Shown here: piece after piece, positions 25,231 through 33,325 of the stretch
Layout of the letters: each line of letters begins with the position of its first letter
How positions within the stretch are numbered: position 1 is the stretch's first letter
Assembly (NCBI RefSeq): GCF_013283195.1
Contig: NZ_JABEKT010000004.1
Span: 394,452 to 458,451, forward strand
Length of the DNA stretch: 64,000 nucleotides
Origin: Ensifer adhaerens
GTDB lineage: Bacteria; Pseudomonadota; Alphaproteobacteria; Rhizobiales; Rhizobiaceae
Direction of reading: 5' to 3'
Notes under the pieces: generated by a model
What the model was told of the DNA's origin: nothing
The model's database searches: none
The model's input: only the letters and a program-made list of their open reading frames with translations
Position numbers and translations under genes: made by a program

Positions 25231-26147
25231 TGCCGGCAACGGGTAACCATCCCGCCGCTCGCCCGCTAACGGTCGCCATCGGCATACCGAGCTGCGGCCG
25301 CAGCGACATTCTCTCCGCTGTCCTGCCGCTCATCGCCCGGCAGTCCCGGCAACCGGACGCGATCTATGTCTGCCTGTCGTCGCCGGAGGATATGGACCCT
25401 CGCTGTGTCGAGGGGCTCGCCTGCCCTGTCACCGTGGTCCTGTCCGAACGTGGCCTCTGCCGCCAACGCAACCGGATACTGGCGGAAGTAAGCGCCGATA
25501 TCATTCTGTTCCTTGACGACGATTTCCTGATGGCTCCGTCCTATGTCAGCGAACTCGTGGCGCTGTTTGCCAGCCAGCCCGATGTCGCCATGTGCACCGG
25601 CACTGTCATCGCCGATGGCATCATCGGCCCCGGCATCGCAGTCGATGATGGCCTTGAGATGATCGAGGCCGGATTGTCTCGGCCGGATCTGCCGGTGACC
25701 TTCGCGCCGATCTACAGCGCCTACGGCTGCAACATGGCTGTAAGGACTGCCGCGATCCGGCGCTCGGGGCTGCGCTTCGACGAAAATCTGCCACTCTACG
25801 GCTGGCTCGAAGATGTCGATTTCAGCCGCCTGGTTGCCCAGCATGGGCGTGTCGTTCGGTCGAGCCGACTGCTGGGTGTCCACCTTGGAACGAAGAAAGC
25901 CCGCACCCCTGGCATCAAGTTCGGCTACTCGCAGATCGCCAACCCCATCTACCTGATGCGCAAGCACACGATGAGCATCCGTCACGCCACCGTCCAGATG
26001 GGGCGAAACCTGATCGCGAACATCGTCAAGGTCTGGAACCCGGAGCCTTGGGTCGATCGAAAAGGACGTCTGCGCGGCAATGCTCGCGCGGTCGTGGATC
26101 TGCTGACCGGTCGGCTCGCCCCGCAGAACGTCGAAAGGCTCGAGTAA
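25209..26147 (+). CDS. Glycosyltransferase family 2 protein
   Basis: A 312-residue GT-A inverting glycosyltransferase. TVAIGIPSCGRSDILSAVLP is the nucleotide-binding start and ILFLDDDFLMAPSYV carries the DxD metal motif; GWLEDVDFSRLVAQ is the late ED acid pair typical of the family. No transmembrane export segment is seen, so it works on the cytoplasmic face, adding a sugar to the lipid-linked repeat unit. It overlaps the ExoP-like gene by 22 bases, implying coupled translation. Confidence 0.9.
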   Translation: MAQVQEMMPATGNHPAARPLTVAIGIPSCGRSDILSAVLPLIARQSRQPDAIYVCLSSPEDMDPRCVEGLACPVTVVLSERGLCRQRNRILAEVSADIILFLDDDFLMAPSYVSELVALFASQPDVAMCTGTVIADGIIGPGIAVDDGLEMIEAGLSRPDLPVTFAPIYSAYGCNMAVRTAAIRRSGLRFDENLPLYGWLEDVDFSRLVAQHGRVVRSSRLLGVHLGTKKARTPGIKFGYSQIANPIYLMRKHTMSIRHATVQMGRNLIANIVKVWNPEPWVDRKGRLRGNARAVVDLLTGRLAPQNVERLE

Positions 26148-26151
26148 CATC

Positions 26152-27459
26152 ATGGCTTCTCTGCCGCCAGACCGCGTCGTCGTCATCAACGATCGCTCCA
26201 CCAGGGTCGGTGGCGCCACGAACCTCGCCATCCTGTCGGCTGAACTGCTTCAGCAGCGCGGTATACCGGTGACATTCTTTGCCGGCGACGGCGCGCCAGC
26301 CAACAAGCCGGCGGCCGATACGATCAATCTCGACGCCGTTCCCCTGATGGAGCGGCGGCGAAGCCACGCACTGCGTCTCGGCCTTTACGACCCGCCCGTC
26401 TATGAGAGACTGAGCGGGCTAATCTCCAGCCGCGACACGCCGTCGACGATCTACCATCTCCATGGCTGGTCGAAGATCCTGTCGCCGGCGATCTTTCGGG
26501 CACTCGCGCCCGTGCGGGATCGCGTCGTTCTCCACGCTCACGATTACTTCCTGGCCTGCCCCAACGGCGGCTTCGTCAATTTCCAGACCCATCGTGTCTG
26601 CGAGTTGAAGCCGATGTCGGGTCGTTGCCTGACGACTCAATGCGACAAACGCGGTCTGCACGAGAAGGCCTGGCGCACCGCGCGGCACATGCTGCGGGAG
26701 CAGTTCTTTCCAACCAAGCGAATGCCCGCAAACATCATCGTCGTGCACGAGAGGATGCGCGCTTATTTCGAGCGTGCCGGCATGGATGGCACCCGGATCG
26801 AAACGATCCGCAATCCAGTCCTTCCCTTTGTCGATACCGGGCTCCAGCCCTGGACCAACCGCAACTTCGTGTTCGTCGGCCGGTTGGAACCCGAAAAGGG
26901 CTTCGAGGATGCGGCCAAGGCGGCGACGCTTGCCGGGTTGCCGCTTCACTTCATCGGTGACGGTGCCGGGCGCGCGCTCATCGAAGCACGGTTTCCCGAT
27001 GCAACGGTTCACGGCTGGAAAACCAAGGACGAGATGCTGGATATTATTCGCAGCGCACGCGCCGTGGTGGTTTCCTCGCGTGTGCCGGAACCGTTCGGGC
27101 TTGCGGCGCTCGAAGCCGTTTCTTGCGGCATACCGGTCATCCTGCCGGACGCGGCATTGCTCGCCGACGAGATCGTCGCGCTGGGGTGTGGGCTCAAATT
27201 CCGGATTGCCGATGTCGAACATCTTGCAGCCGCGATGCAGTCTATCGCCACCGACGACGCATTGGTGCATCGGATGAGCGACAACTGCTTGAGAGAGGCA
27301 GCCAGGCTCGCGCATTCACCGGCAACCTGGGCGGACGAATTGATTGCTCTCTATGCGAGCGTGCTGCAACGCGCCAACGGGAGCCCGAGCGATGTCATGC
27401 GACGGCGCCTGGCAACAGTTGGGACCGCGCATGATCTGCATGACGGAGGTGTTCGATGA
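26152..27459 (+). CDS. Glycosyltransferase family 4 protein
   Basis: A 435-residue GT-B glycosyltransferase. NDRSTRVGGATNLAILSAEL is the N-terminal glycine loop; FVGRLEPEKGFEDAAKAATL starts the C-terminal domain; SRVPEPFGLAALEAVSCGIP is the E-x7-E donor site. It begins 4 bases after the GT2 stop. The stop overlaps by ATGA with a short open frame at 27456. Confidence 0.9.
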   Translation: MASLPPDRVVVINDRSTRVGGATNLAILSAELLQQRGIPVTFFAGDGAPANKPAADTINLDAVPLMERRRSHALRLGLYDPPVYERLSGLISSRDTPSTIYHLHGWSKILSPAIFRALAPVRDRVVLHAHDYFLACPNGGFVNFQTHRVCELKPMSGRCLTTQCDKRGLHEKAWRTARHMLREQFFPTKRMPANIIVVHERMRAYFERAGMDGTRIETIRNPVLPFVDTGLQPWTNRNFVFVGRLEPEKGFEDAAKAATLAGLPLHFIGDGAGRALIEARFPDATVHGWKTKDEMLDIIRSARAVVVSSRVPEPFGLAALEAVSCGIPVILPDAALLADEIVALGCGLKFRIADVEHLAAAMQSIATDDALVHRMSDNCLREAARLAHSPATWADELIALYASVLQRANGSPSDVMRRRLATVGTAHDLHDGGVR

Positions 27460-27683
27460 AACGGCATCGTTCGTCGCTGCAAACCATCGATCGGCAAGGG
27501 ACACGTTCATCTGGCGAAACCGGCGGGCATACGGCCCTTTCGCGATTAGCAGGTTTACCCGGCTGCGCATTAATGCTGCCCGGCGCGTACCTCCATTGGA
27601 CTAGGCCTTGCCCATCAGGATCGATTGTAAATCCGGGCGCCCACTGGCAGCCTGTTAAAGGCGAACGGTGTTGGGAGGGGTGA
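27456..27683 (+). CDS. Possible small translationally coupled ORF (doubtful)
   Basis: A 75-codon frame begins at an ATGA overlap with the GT4 stop and has the site GGAGGTG 5 bases upstream, and it closes just before the ExoY-like gene. The product (starting MKRHRSSLQTIDRQG) has an unusual composition, rich in Gly, Pro, Trp and Cys, and matches no family I know. A second frame (27440-27604) could equally be read. Translation signals are good, coding signal is poor. Confidence 0.25.
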   Translation: MKRHRSSLQTIDRQGTRSSGETGGHTALSRLAGLPGCALMLPGAYLHWTRPCPSGSIVNPGAHWQPVKGERCWEG

Positions 27684-27688
27684 GAGAT

Positions 27689-28366
27689 ATGCTGTCTGTT
27701 TCTGATGGCGCTGCACGTCAAGGACACACCGCGCGCGGAACCATCGCAGCACGACGCGGCAGCAGGTCCAAGCGATTGATCGACGTGACCGTATCGGTCC
27801 TGGCGCTCGTCTTCCTTGCGCCGGCACTCGCGTTGATAGCGATAGCCCTCGTCATCGTCGATGGCCGACCGATCATTTTCCGACAAGCCCGCGTCGGTGC
27901 GCAGGGCAAAATGTTCGAGTGCCTCAAGTTCAGAACCATGCGCCGTGATGCGGCGGAAAGGCTTGCCGAACTTCTGGCCAACGACCCCGAACGAAACCGG
28001 GAGTGGACTGAAAAACGCAAACTCGTCGGCGACCCGCGCGTCCATTGGCTCGGCAAGATCCTCAGGATGACCTGTCTCGATGAGTTGCCGCAGTTCTACA
28101 ACGTGCTGCGCGGCGACATGAGCCTTGTCGGACCTCGCCCGATCTCGCTGGAAGAAACGGAAAAATACGGCCCGAACCTGCACTATTACACAAGCCTGAA
28201 GCCCGGCATCACCGGCATGTGGCAGGTCCGAAGACGGCCGGAGACCACCTATGACGAGCGGGTTCAGTTCGACATCGACTACTATCAGTCCCGGTCGATC
28301 TATCTCGACATCGTGATCATCGTAAAAACGGTGGGCGTCGTCCTCTTTGCAACAAACGAGATCTGA
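27689..28366 (+). CDS. Undecaprenyl-phosphate sugar-1-phosphate transferase, ExoY type
   Basis: A 225-residue initiating transferase that loads the first sugar phosphate onto the lipid carrier. One membrane helix (VTVSVLALVFLAPALALIAI) is followed by the family blocks IIFRQARVGAQGKMFECLKF, MTCLDELPQFYNVLRGDMSL, VGPRP and SLKPGITGMWQV. GGGAGGGG before the ATG at 27689 decides this start. It has the short ExoY architecture, without the four-helix WbaP-like front part. Confidence 0.92.
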   Translation: MLSVSDGAARQGHTARGTIAARRGSRSKRLIDVTVSVLALVFLAPALALIAIALVIVDGRPIIFRQARVGAQGKMFECLKFRTMRRDAAERLAELLANDPERNREWTEKRKLVGDPRVHWLGKILRMTCLDELPQFYNVLRGDMSLVGPRPISLEETEKYGPNLHYYTSLKPGITGMWQVRRRPETTYDERVQFDIDYYQSRSIYLDIVIIVKTVGVVLFATNEI

Positions 28367-28375
28367 CGGGGGCGT

Positions 28376-28477
28376 TTACCAGATGAAAAAGATCACGGCC
28401 GCCCAGAAGACAAGGCACAGCACGACCACGAACCAGCGAATGGCCAGCTTCGTGTTCCATGAAGACCGATTGGTCAT
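28376..28477 (-). CDS. Tiny single-pass membrane protein (33 residues)
   Basis: A 33-codon reading frame on the minus strand from ATG 28477 to TAA 28376. It begins MTNRSSWNTKLAIRW and continues as one hydrophobic helix ending in IFFIW. AGAGGG lies 4 bases before the ATG. It is convergent with the ExoY-like gene, 9 bases after that gene's stop. The ideal signal-anchor layout (polar head, basic residue, 18-residue helix) argues for a real gene. S. meliloti has a small membrane inhibitor, ExoX, beside exoY; this is much shorter and similarity is not claimed. Confidence 0.5.
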   Translation of the reverse strand: MTNRSSWNTKLAIRWFVVVLCLVFWAAVIFFIW

Positions 28478-28777
28478 GGCGCCCTCTTTGTCCAACGAGA
28501 TCCGTCTCAACATCGACTGCGAGCTCCCCTCTCCCGCGCGTACCCCCGACTTCTCCGTGTCTGCAACACGCCGTCGAATTCAGGCGAACGGCGGGCGCCA
28601 AAGTCCGTGCCATAACACACCCTACCGTACAAACGGGGCAAGACCCGAATCACGGTTTCAACGCATACCATACCGTACGAGTTTCGAATTTTCAGGCAAC
28701 CGGGGTTTTTTCCCGAAAGTCGGTGGGCAAACGTTCGCTCGCCCGATCGGGCCGCCCACGCCCCCGCCACCTCATCA
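28478..28777. promoter_or_regulatory. Intergenic region with TACCGTAC direct repeats
   Basis: 300 bases ahead of the flippase gene. TACCGTAC occurs at 28623-28630 and again at 28671-28678, 48 bases apart in the same orientation. GCTCCCCT occurs at 28523-28530. Near 28697-28711 a short CGGG-CCCG hairpin encloses six T. It probably contains the flippase promoter and the start site of the tiny minus-strand gene. Confidence 0.4.
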
Positions 28778-30328
28778 ATGCCGCTTACCGCCAGTCGTGG
28801 TGCAATGATGCCCCGCTGGTTCGAGACCGCAACTCTCCCGTTGCGACGGGTGTCATCCGTCTTCCCCAGGTCATTGCGCTTACCGCATCTGATCGGCGAC
28901 GGCTTTGCCGCGCTGTGCGCCAAAGTCATCTCACAGGCCGCACAACTGTCGATCTTCATCGTTGCGGCGCATGTGCTAGCGGCCGCCGAATTCGGCTTCT
29001 TTGCCTTCGCATCCTCCTTCGCCATTTTCGTTCTTGTGGTCGCCGAGGGTGGATGGGGCGAATTCATCATGAAAGGCGGCGTCGACAAGACGGACATCGA
29101 TCAGCTTGCGACCCTGTCGATGCTATCCGGGCTTGTTGCGACGATCCTTGGCCTTTCTGCCGCTGCAACCATGTACACGCTGGGCCACGGCTGGGACGCG
29201 CTGCTGATCGCCCTCTTCAGTTCCTGGTACCTACCAGCGTCGCTGTCGACGGTTTACGATGGCATTCTCATTTCACAAGGGCGCCTGAAGAGCCAATCCA
29301 TCATCCGCATTGCGGCCGAGATCATCGGGCTGTTCGTCGCGATCGGCGGGCTTTCGCTGGGGTGGAACATCGTGGCGCTCATCTGCGGGCGATTGGCGCA
29401 ACAACTGACGATCCTTGCCGCCTCGATGATCATGCTAAGGTGGCTGCCACGTCTGCGCCTGCACCGTGCATACGCCGCCCAAGTGCTGGAGTTCTCGCGC
29501 CATATCGTCGCCAACCGGCTTGTGGTGTTCTTCCGTTCCTACGCCGGCACGCTGGTGGTCGGAAGCTTCCTCGGCCTGGCCGAGGCGGGCTACTATCGCG
29601 CCGCCGAACGGATCGTTGCCGCCTTCTCCGAACTGATGGGCGAACCGGCCCGGATGCTGGCCTGGATCCTCTTCGGCCGCGCCGCCGGCAAAGACAGGGG
29701 CGACGTCGACCGGGCGGCGATCGGGACGACAGCCACGACCTTCATGACGGTGCTGATGGCGATCTCGACGCCGATCTATCTCGGTCTCGCGCTGATTTCG
29801 GCAGAACTCATCGACGTCGTCCTGGGCGACAAATGGGCGCCTGCAGCGATCCTCGTCGCAATTCTCGCCGCAAAACAGACCCTTCTGATCCCGGGCTATG
29901 TGACCGAGCCGTTGTTGTCGCTGAGCGGCAACATTCACAGGATGCCGAAAGCCGTCATGTTGAACGGCGCGATCTCCGTCGGGCTGATTGTTCTGCTGAC
30001 CCCGTTCGGCGCGGTTGCGACAGCGTTGGGGCAATGCGTCGCCGCAGTGTTCTCGTTCAACATTTCGATGCGCCTGCAGTCCCGCGAGGGTGAACTTGCC
30101 TGGAACCGCGTCCTTCGCGACTGCGGCCTGGTGGCAATCGCCGTCTGCGCCATGGCGGCCGCCGTCTTTCTGTTCGGCCGGATAGCCGAAGCGTCGTCGC
30201 TCAGGCAGATGTCGACAATCGCCCTGCAGGTGGTCGCCGGCGCGGCGATCTATGTGGCGGCACTGGCCATCCTGCAGCGATGGAGCGATGCCTTGCGGCC
30301 CATCTTCGCGTTCGGCCGTCACGGATGA
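28778..30328 (+). CDS. Oligosaccharide flippase (Wzx/ExoT-like, MOP superfamily)
   Basis: A 516-residue membrane protein with about 12-14 hydrophobic segments. KVISQAAQLSIFIVAAHVLA and EFGFFAFASSFAIFVLVVAE form the N-terminal repeat unit of the polysaccharide-biosynthesis (PST) branch of the MOP superfamily. It should move the lipid-linked repeat unit across the inner membrane. Internal ATGs at 28805 and 28808 are possible starts; the first membrane segment begins after them, so the true N-terminus is unsettled. Confidence 0.88.
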   Translation: MPLTASRGAMMPRWFETATLPLRRVSSVFPRSLRLPHLIGDGFAALCAKVISQAAQLSIFIVAAHVLAAAEFGFFAFASSFAIFVLVVAEGGWGEFIMKGGVDKTDIDQLATLSMLSGLVATILGLSAAATMYTLGHGWDALLIALFSSWYLPASLSTVYDGILISQGRLKSQSIIRIAAEIIGLFVAIGGLSLGWNIVALICGRLAQQLTILAASMIMLRWLPRLRLHRAYAAQVLEFSRHIVANRLVVFFRSYAGTLVVGSFLGLAEAGYYRAAERIVAAFSELMGEPARMLAWILFGRAAGKDRGDVDRAAIGTTATTFMTVLMAISTPIYLGLALISAELIDVVLGDKWAPAAILVAILAAKQTLLIPGYVTEPLLSLSGNIHRMPKAVMLNGAISVGLIVLLTPFGAVATALGQCVAAVFSFNISMRLQSREGELAWNRVLRDCGLVAIAVCAMAAAVFLFGRIAEASSLRQMSTIALQVVAGAAIYVAALAILQRWSDALRPIFAFGRHG

Positions 30329-30374
30329 GGGACAAACCAGACAAAACAAGCGCGACAATCAGGGGAGATGCATC

Positions 30375-31196
30375 GTGCTGACCAGCGACATCAAGAACAC
30401 CGCTTATCCGCTTTTGCGCAGCGCCGTGCGCAGCCTCAACCGCTCCCTGACGCCGTTGAAGGCAGCGAGCGGCCGGCTGCGCTATCTCTCGCCTTTCCCT
30501 CAGCGTTTTACCGGCGCCTATGGTTCTTTCGAAGACGCCATCGCGGCGGCCCGCTCCAACGGACTTGCCGGCTATGATCACGAAGAGATCGCCGAGGTCG
30601 CCTTCGAAAAGATGTGCCAGGTCGCCCCCTGGGACTACCCGGTGCTTTTCTGGATGCGGCAGGTGATGGGTGAGGTTAATGGGCTTGTCGATGCCGGCGG
30701 ACATATGGGCACGAAATACCGGGCATTCCGCGACCTTCTCTCCCTCGACGGGTCTTTCCGCTGGGTGGTCTACGATCTGCCGGCCATCGTGCAAGCGGGC
30801 CGGCGCAGGGCCGAGCAGGACAAGCTCGACAATCTGCATTTCGTTGAGCGCATCGCCGATGCCGGCCCAGTACCGTTGTTTCTGGGCTCCGGACTGCTGC
30901 AATATCTCGATATCCAGCTGTCCGACCTCCTGGCGCGGATGCCGTCCCTGCCCCGCCACCTCCTGCTCAACAAGGTGGCGCTGAGAAAGGGGAGCCCCGT
31001 CGTGACGCTGGAGCGCATCGGCAAGGCAATCGTGCCCTACCAGATGCGCAACGAAGACGTCTTTTGCTGTGACGTCGAAAGGCTCGGCTATCGCCTTGTC
31101 GACCGCTGGTCGATCCCGTCACTCGCACATGTGATCGAGACACATCCCGAGTTGGGGCCGAGCGAAAGCGCCGGCTTCTATTTCCGGCTGCAATGA
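30375..31196 (+). CDS. TIGR04325 (LIC12133-like) putative methyltransferase
   Basis: A 273-residue protein. FTGAYGSFEDAIAAARSNGL with AGYDHEEI is the conserved front block, and GLVDAGGHMGTKYRAFRDLL resembles a SAM-binding motif I. The family is found in lipopolysaccharide and exopolysaccharide clusters and is thought to methylate sugars. The start is a GTG at 30375, supported by AGGGGAG 7 bases upstream; the frame is open further but overlaps the flippase. It lies 46 bases after the flippase gene and probably shares its transcript. Confidence 0.75.
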   Translation: MLTSDIKNTAYPLLRSAVRSLNRSLTPLKAASGRLRYLSPFPQRFTGAYGSFEDAIAAARSNGLAGYDHEEIAEVAFEKMCQVAPWDYPVLFWMRQVMGEVNGLVDAGGHMGTKYRAFRDLLSLDGSFRWVVYDLPAIVQAGRRRAEQDKLDNLHFVERIADAGPVPLFLGSGLLQYLDIQLSDLLARMPSLPRHLLLNKVALRKGSPVVTLERIGKAIVPYQMRNEDVFCCDVERLGYRLVDRWSIPSLAHVIETHPELGPSESAGFYFRLQ

Positions 31197-31325
31197 CGAA
31201 CGAGCAGCGGTGCTGCCGAAGTCCTCATACTGGATTCGATCCAACGAATTATACTGCAACTTCATAGTGTTACGGCACCGTGCATCATATTTTCCGATCG
31301 GCACTGTCGCCGAAAGGGTCTGGCG

Positions 31326-33050
31326 TCACGCTCCGGAGGCGACGGCTGCTTCCTCGGCAACCGCACGCGGTGTCACGACAGGAACCGAACGCCTTTCCAA
31401 TCGCATCTTCAGATGATCGGCAAGACGCATCGCCAGGCCAAGTATCATCAAGGTCGGGTTGGCGTGACCTGGCGTGGAAAAGACAGAGCTTCCGGCAACA
31501 AAGAGCCCATCGACACCATGCACCATCGCGTCGGGATCGACGACGCTTGTGGCCGGATCGCTGCCCATGCGTGTGGTGCAGGACGGGTGCGCCATGTCTG
31601 TGAACGCAGCTCTGTCGTCTTCGTCCCAGGCAATCCAGTCGACCAGGTGCGGCTGGGGAAGCGCATTGCGCCCGAATTCGCAGACCAATGCTCGCGCCAG
31701 CCGCTTGACGCTCTGCACCTCCGTGGAGCCAATTTTCCAGGCGACGCGCGGCATCGGCACGCCGTATCGGTCAAGCTGGTCAGACAGGGTCACGCGGCTC
31801 TCCGCATCGAGCTTCTGCTCGACCATGACATCGAACCGCAGTTCGTCGGATCTGTGCATCATCCCTCGTTTTTGTACCATCCGCCGGAAAGCGCCCTTTG
31901 CCAGAAAGCCGGGAGACCGCGCGACGACGGTCAGGTCGCGCGCCATCCGCGTACGATCGCCCCGCATCAACCGTTTCAGTGCGGCCCAGGGGTCGCCGGG
32001 TGAATGGATCTGTACGGGATAGGCCGCACAATTGACGAGCTCCTCCTGTCTTTGCACGGTCGGACTGAGGCGCAGGCCGTGAAGATAGAACTGGGTCCTG
32101 CCGTGATCCACGAGACCGTAGAAATTGAAGTGCCTGGCCACGGCATCGATATCCGGCCGGTCGAAGCGCAGAAGTGTCGAGCGCGGGTGATCGGAAAGGT
32201 AGCGTCCTACGACATCCCTGGCGTTGCCGACGCCGCCAGCTGCCAGCGATCTGGAGGCCAGCAGCAGACGGGCGTTTTCGATGCCCCCGGCGCAGAGGAC
32301 GACCGTCTCGGGCCATACCGTTGCACAACCACCGTCAACACTGCGCAGATCAAGCGACGCGACGCGCCTGCCGCTCGTATCGAGCTGGATCTGCGTGACC
32401 GTGGCATGCGTCAGGATATCGATGTTCGGGGCGACCAACTCGGCTGCCACATGGGCAAAGCGCATGGGTTCGCCGTGCTGATCACGTTCATGGCTGAACT
32501 GCCAGAAGAATGGGCGAAGCAGATCACGGTCGAAGCCGAGTTCGTCCGGAGGCGAATGCAACCGGCCAAAGAGCCTCTCGTCGTAGAGATTGGGCCCGAG
32601 ATTGAGCAGTTGTGCCGCGCGATCGAGCGCCGGCGCCAGGCTTTCGCGGGTCATCGGCCAACCGGACACCGGCAGCCAGGACCGGCGCTCAAAGTCGATT
32701 TCGTCGAAACTTGCGCATTTACCGATCCAGGTATGTGTGCTGCCGCCGAGCCCTCGATTGCGCAACTCGAAGGGCGCTATGTCATTCAGCCACGCGAGGC
32801 TGCCGTTGTATCCCCTGCCCGGGCCTTCGACGCCCTCTCGGGCAATCGGCTCGCCGACATTCTCGACGGCATTCAAGGTCTGCTGCGCTGCCTCGAAGTC
32901 GGCACTGCCGCTTTCGATGACGAGCACCCGGCAGCGGCTGTTCGCGAGCTCACGCGCGATCGTCAGACCGACGGGACCGCCGCCGACGATGGCCACATCA
33001 GGACGAAACTCAGTGCCTGTGGGGGCTGATCGGAGATCACGGATCGGCAT
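31326..33050 (-). CDS. GMC-family FAD-dependent oxidoreductase
   Basis: A 574-residue flavoprotein. DVAIVGGGPVGLTIARELA is the FAD dinucleotide motif near residue 20; RGLGGSTHTWIGK corresponds to the second FAD contact. The C-terminal block has AHPSCTTRMGSDP and GHANPTLMILGLAMRL, the catalytic His/Asn region of glucose-methanol-choline oxidoreductases. No signal peptide is seen. Such enzymes oxidise sugar or alcohol hydroxyls; here it could make the keto-sugar used by the divergent DegT aminotransferase, or tailor the peptide product. Confidence 0.88.
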   Translation of the reverse strand: MPIRDLRSAPTGTEFRPDVAIVGGGPVGLTIARELANSRCRVLVIESGSADFEAAQQTLNAVENVGEPIAREGVEGPGRGYNGSLAWLNDIAPFELRNRGLGGSTHTWIGKCASFDEIDFERRSWLPVSGWPMTRESLAPALDRAAQLLNLGPNLYDERLFGRLHSPPDELGFDRDLLRPFFWQFSHERDQHGEPMRFAHVAAELVAPNIDILTHATVTQIQLDTSGRRVASLDLRSVDGGCATVWPETVVLCAGGIENARLLLASRSLAAGGVGNARDVVGRYLSDHPRSTLLRFDRPDIDAVARHFNFYGLVDHGRTQFYLHGLRLSPTVQRQEELVNCAAYPVQIHSPGDPWAALKRLMRGDRTRMARDLTVVARSPGFLAKGAFRRMVQKRGMMHRSDELRFDVMVEQKLDAESRVTLSDQLDRYGVPMPRVAWKIGSTEVQSVKRLARALVCEFGRNALPQPHLVDWIAWDEDDRAAFTDMAHPSCTTRMGSDPATSVVDPDAMVHGVDGLFVAGSSVFSTPGHANPTLMILGLAMRLADHLKMRLERRSVPVVTPRAVAEEAAVASGA

Positions 33051-33325
33051 GAAAAGAACTCCCGCGTGCTACATACCGGTCGTAGCACCAGCGCTTTCGC
33101 ACCGAAATCTCCCAATATGCATAGGGGAGTAGGGCAACTACTGATTTCGGCTAGTTGCAGCCTGCACACTTTGTTCAGCAGCTGGCCGGATGTCCATTTT
33201 GAAACGGTGCCGCGAGGCGACTAGGCTTGATCATTGGGGCCGGTACCCAGCAGGCGATTTGTCCTTATCCCTGGACGCCGATGGTCGGCGAGCGCGGAGA
33301 GCCGGCAAAGATCGGAGACTGAGGC
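33051..33325. promoter_or_regulatory. Divergent control region with two stacked dyads
   Basis: 275 bases between the GMC and DegT genes. CTCCC-N11-GGGAG spans 33109-33129 (centred on TATGCATA). GCAACTA-N11-TAGTTGC, perfect over 7 bases each side, spans 33134-33158. Both have an 11-base spacer and their centres are 27 bases apart. They look like operator sites for one or two dimeric regulators controlling both genes. Confidence 0.5.
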
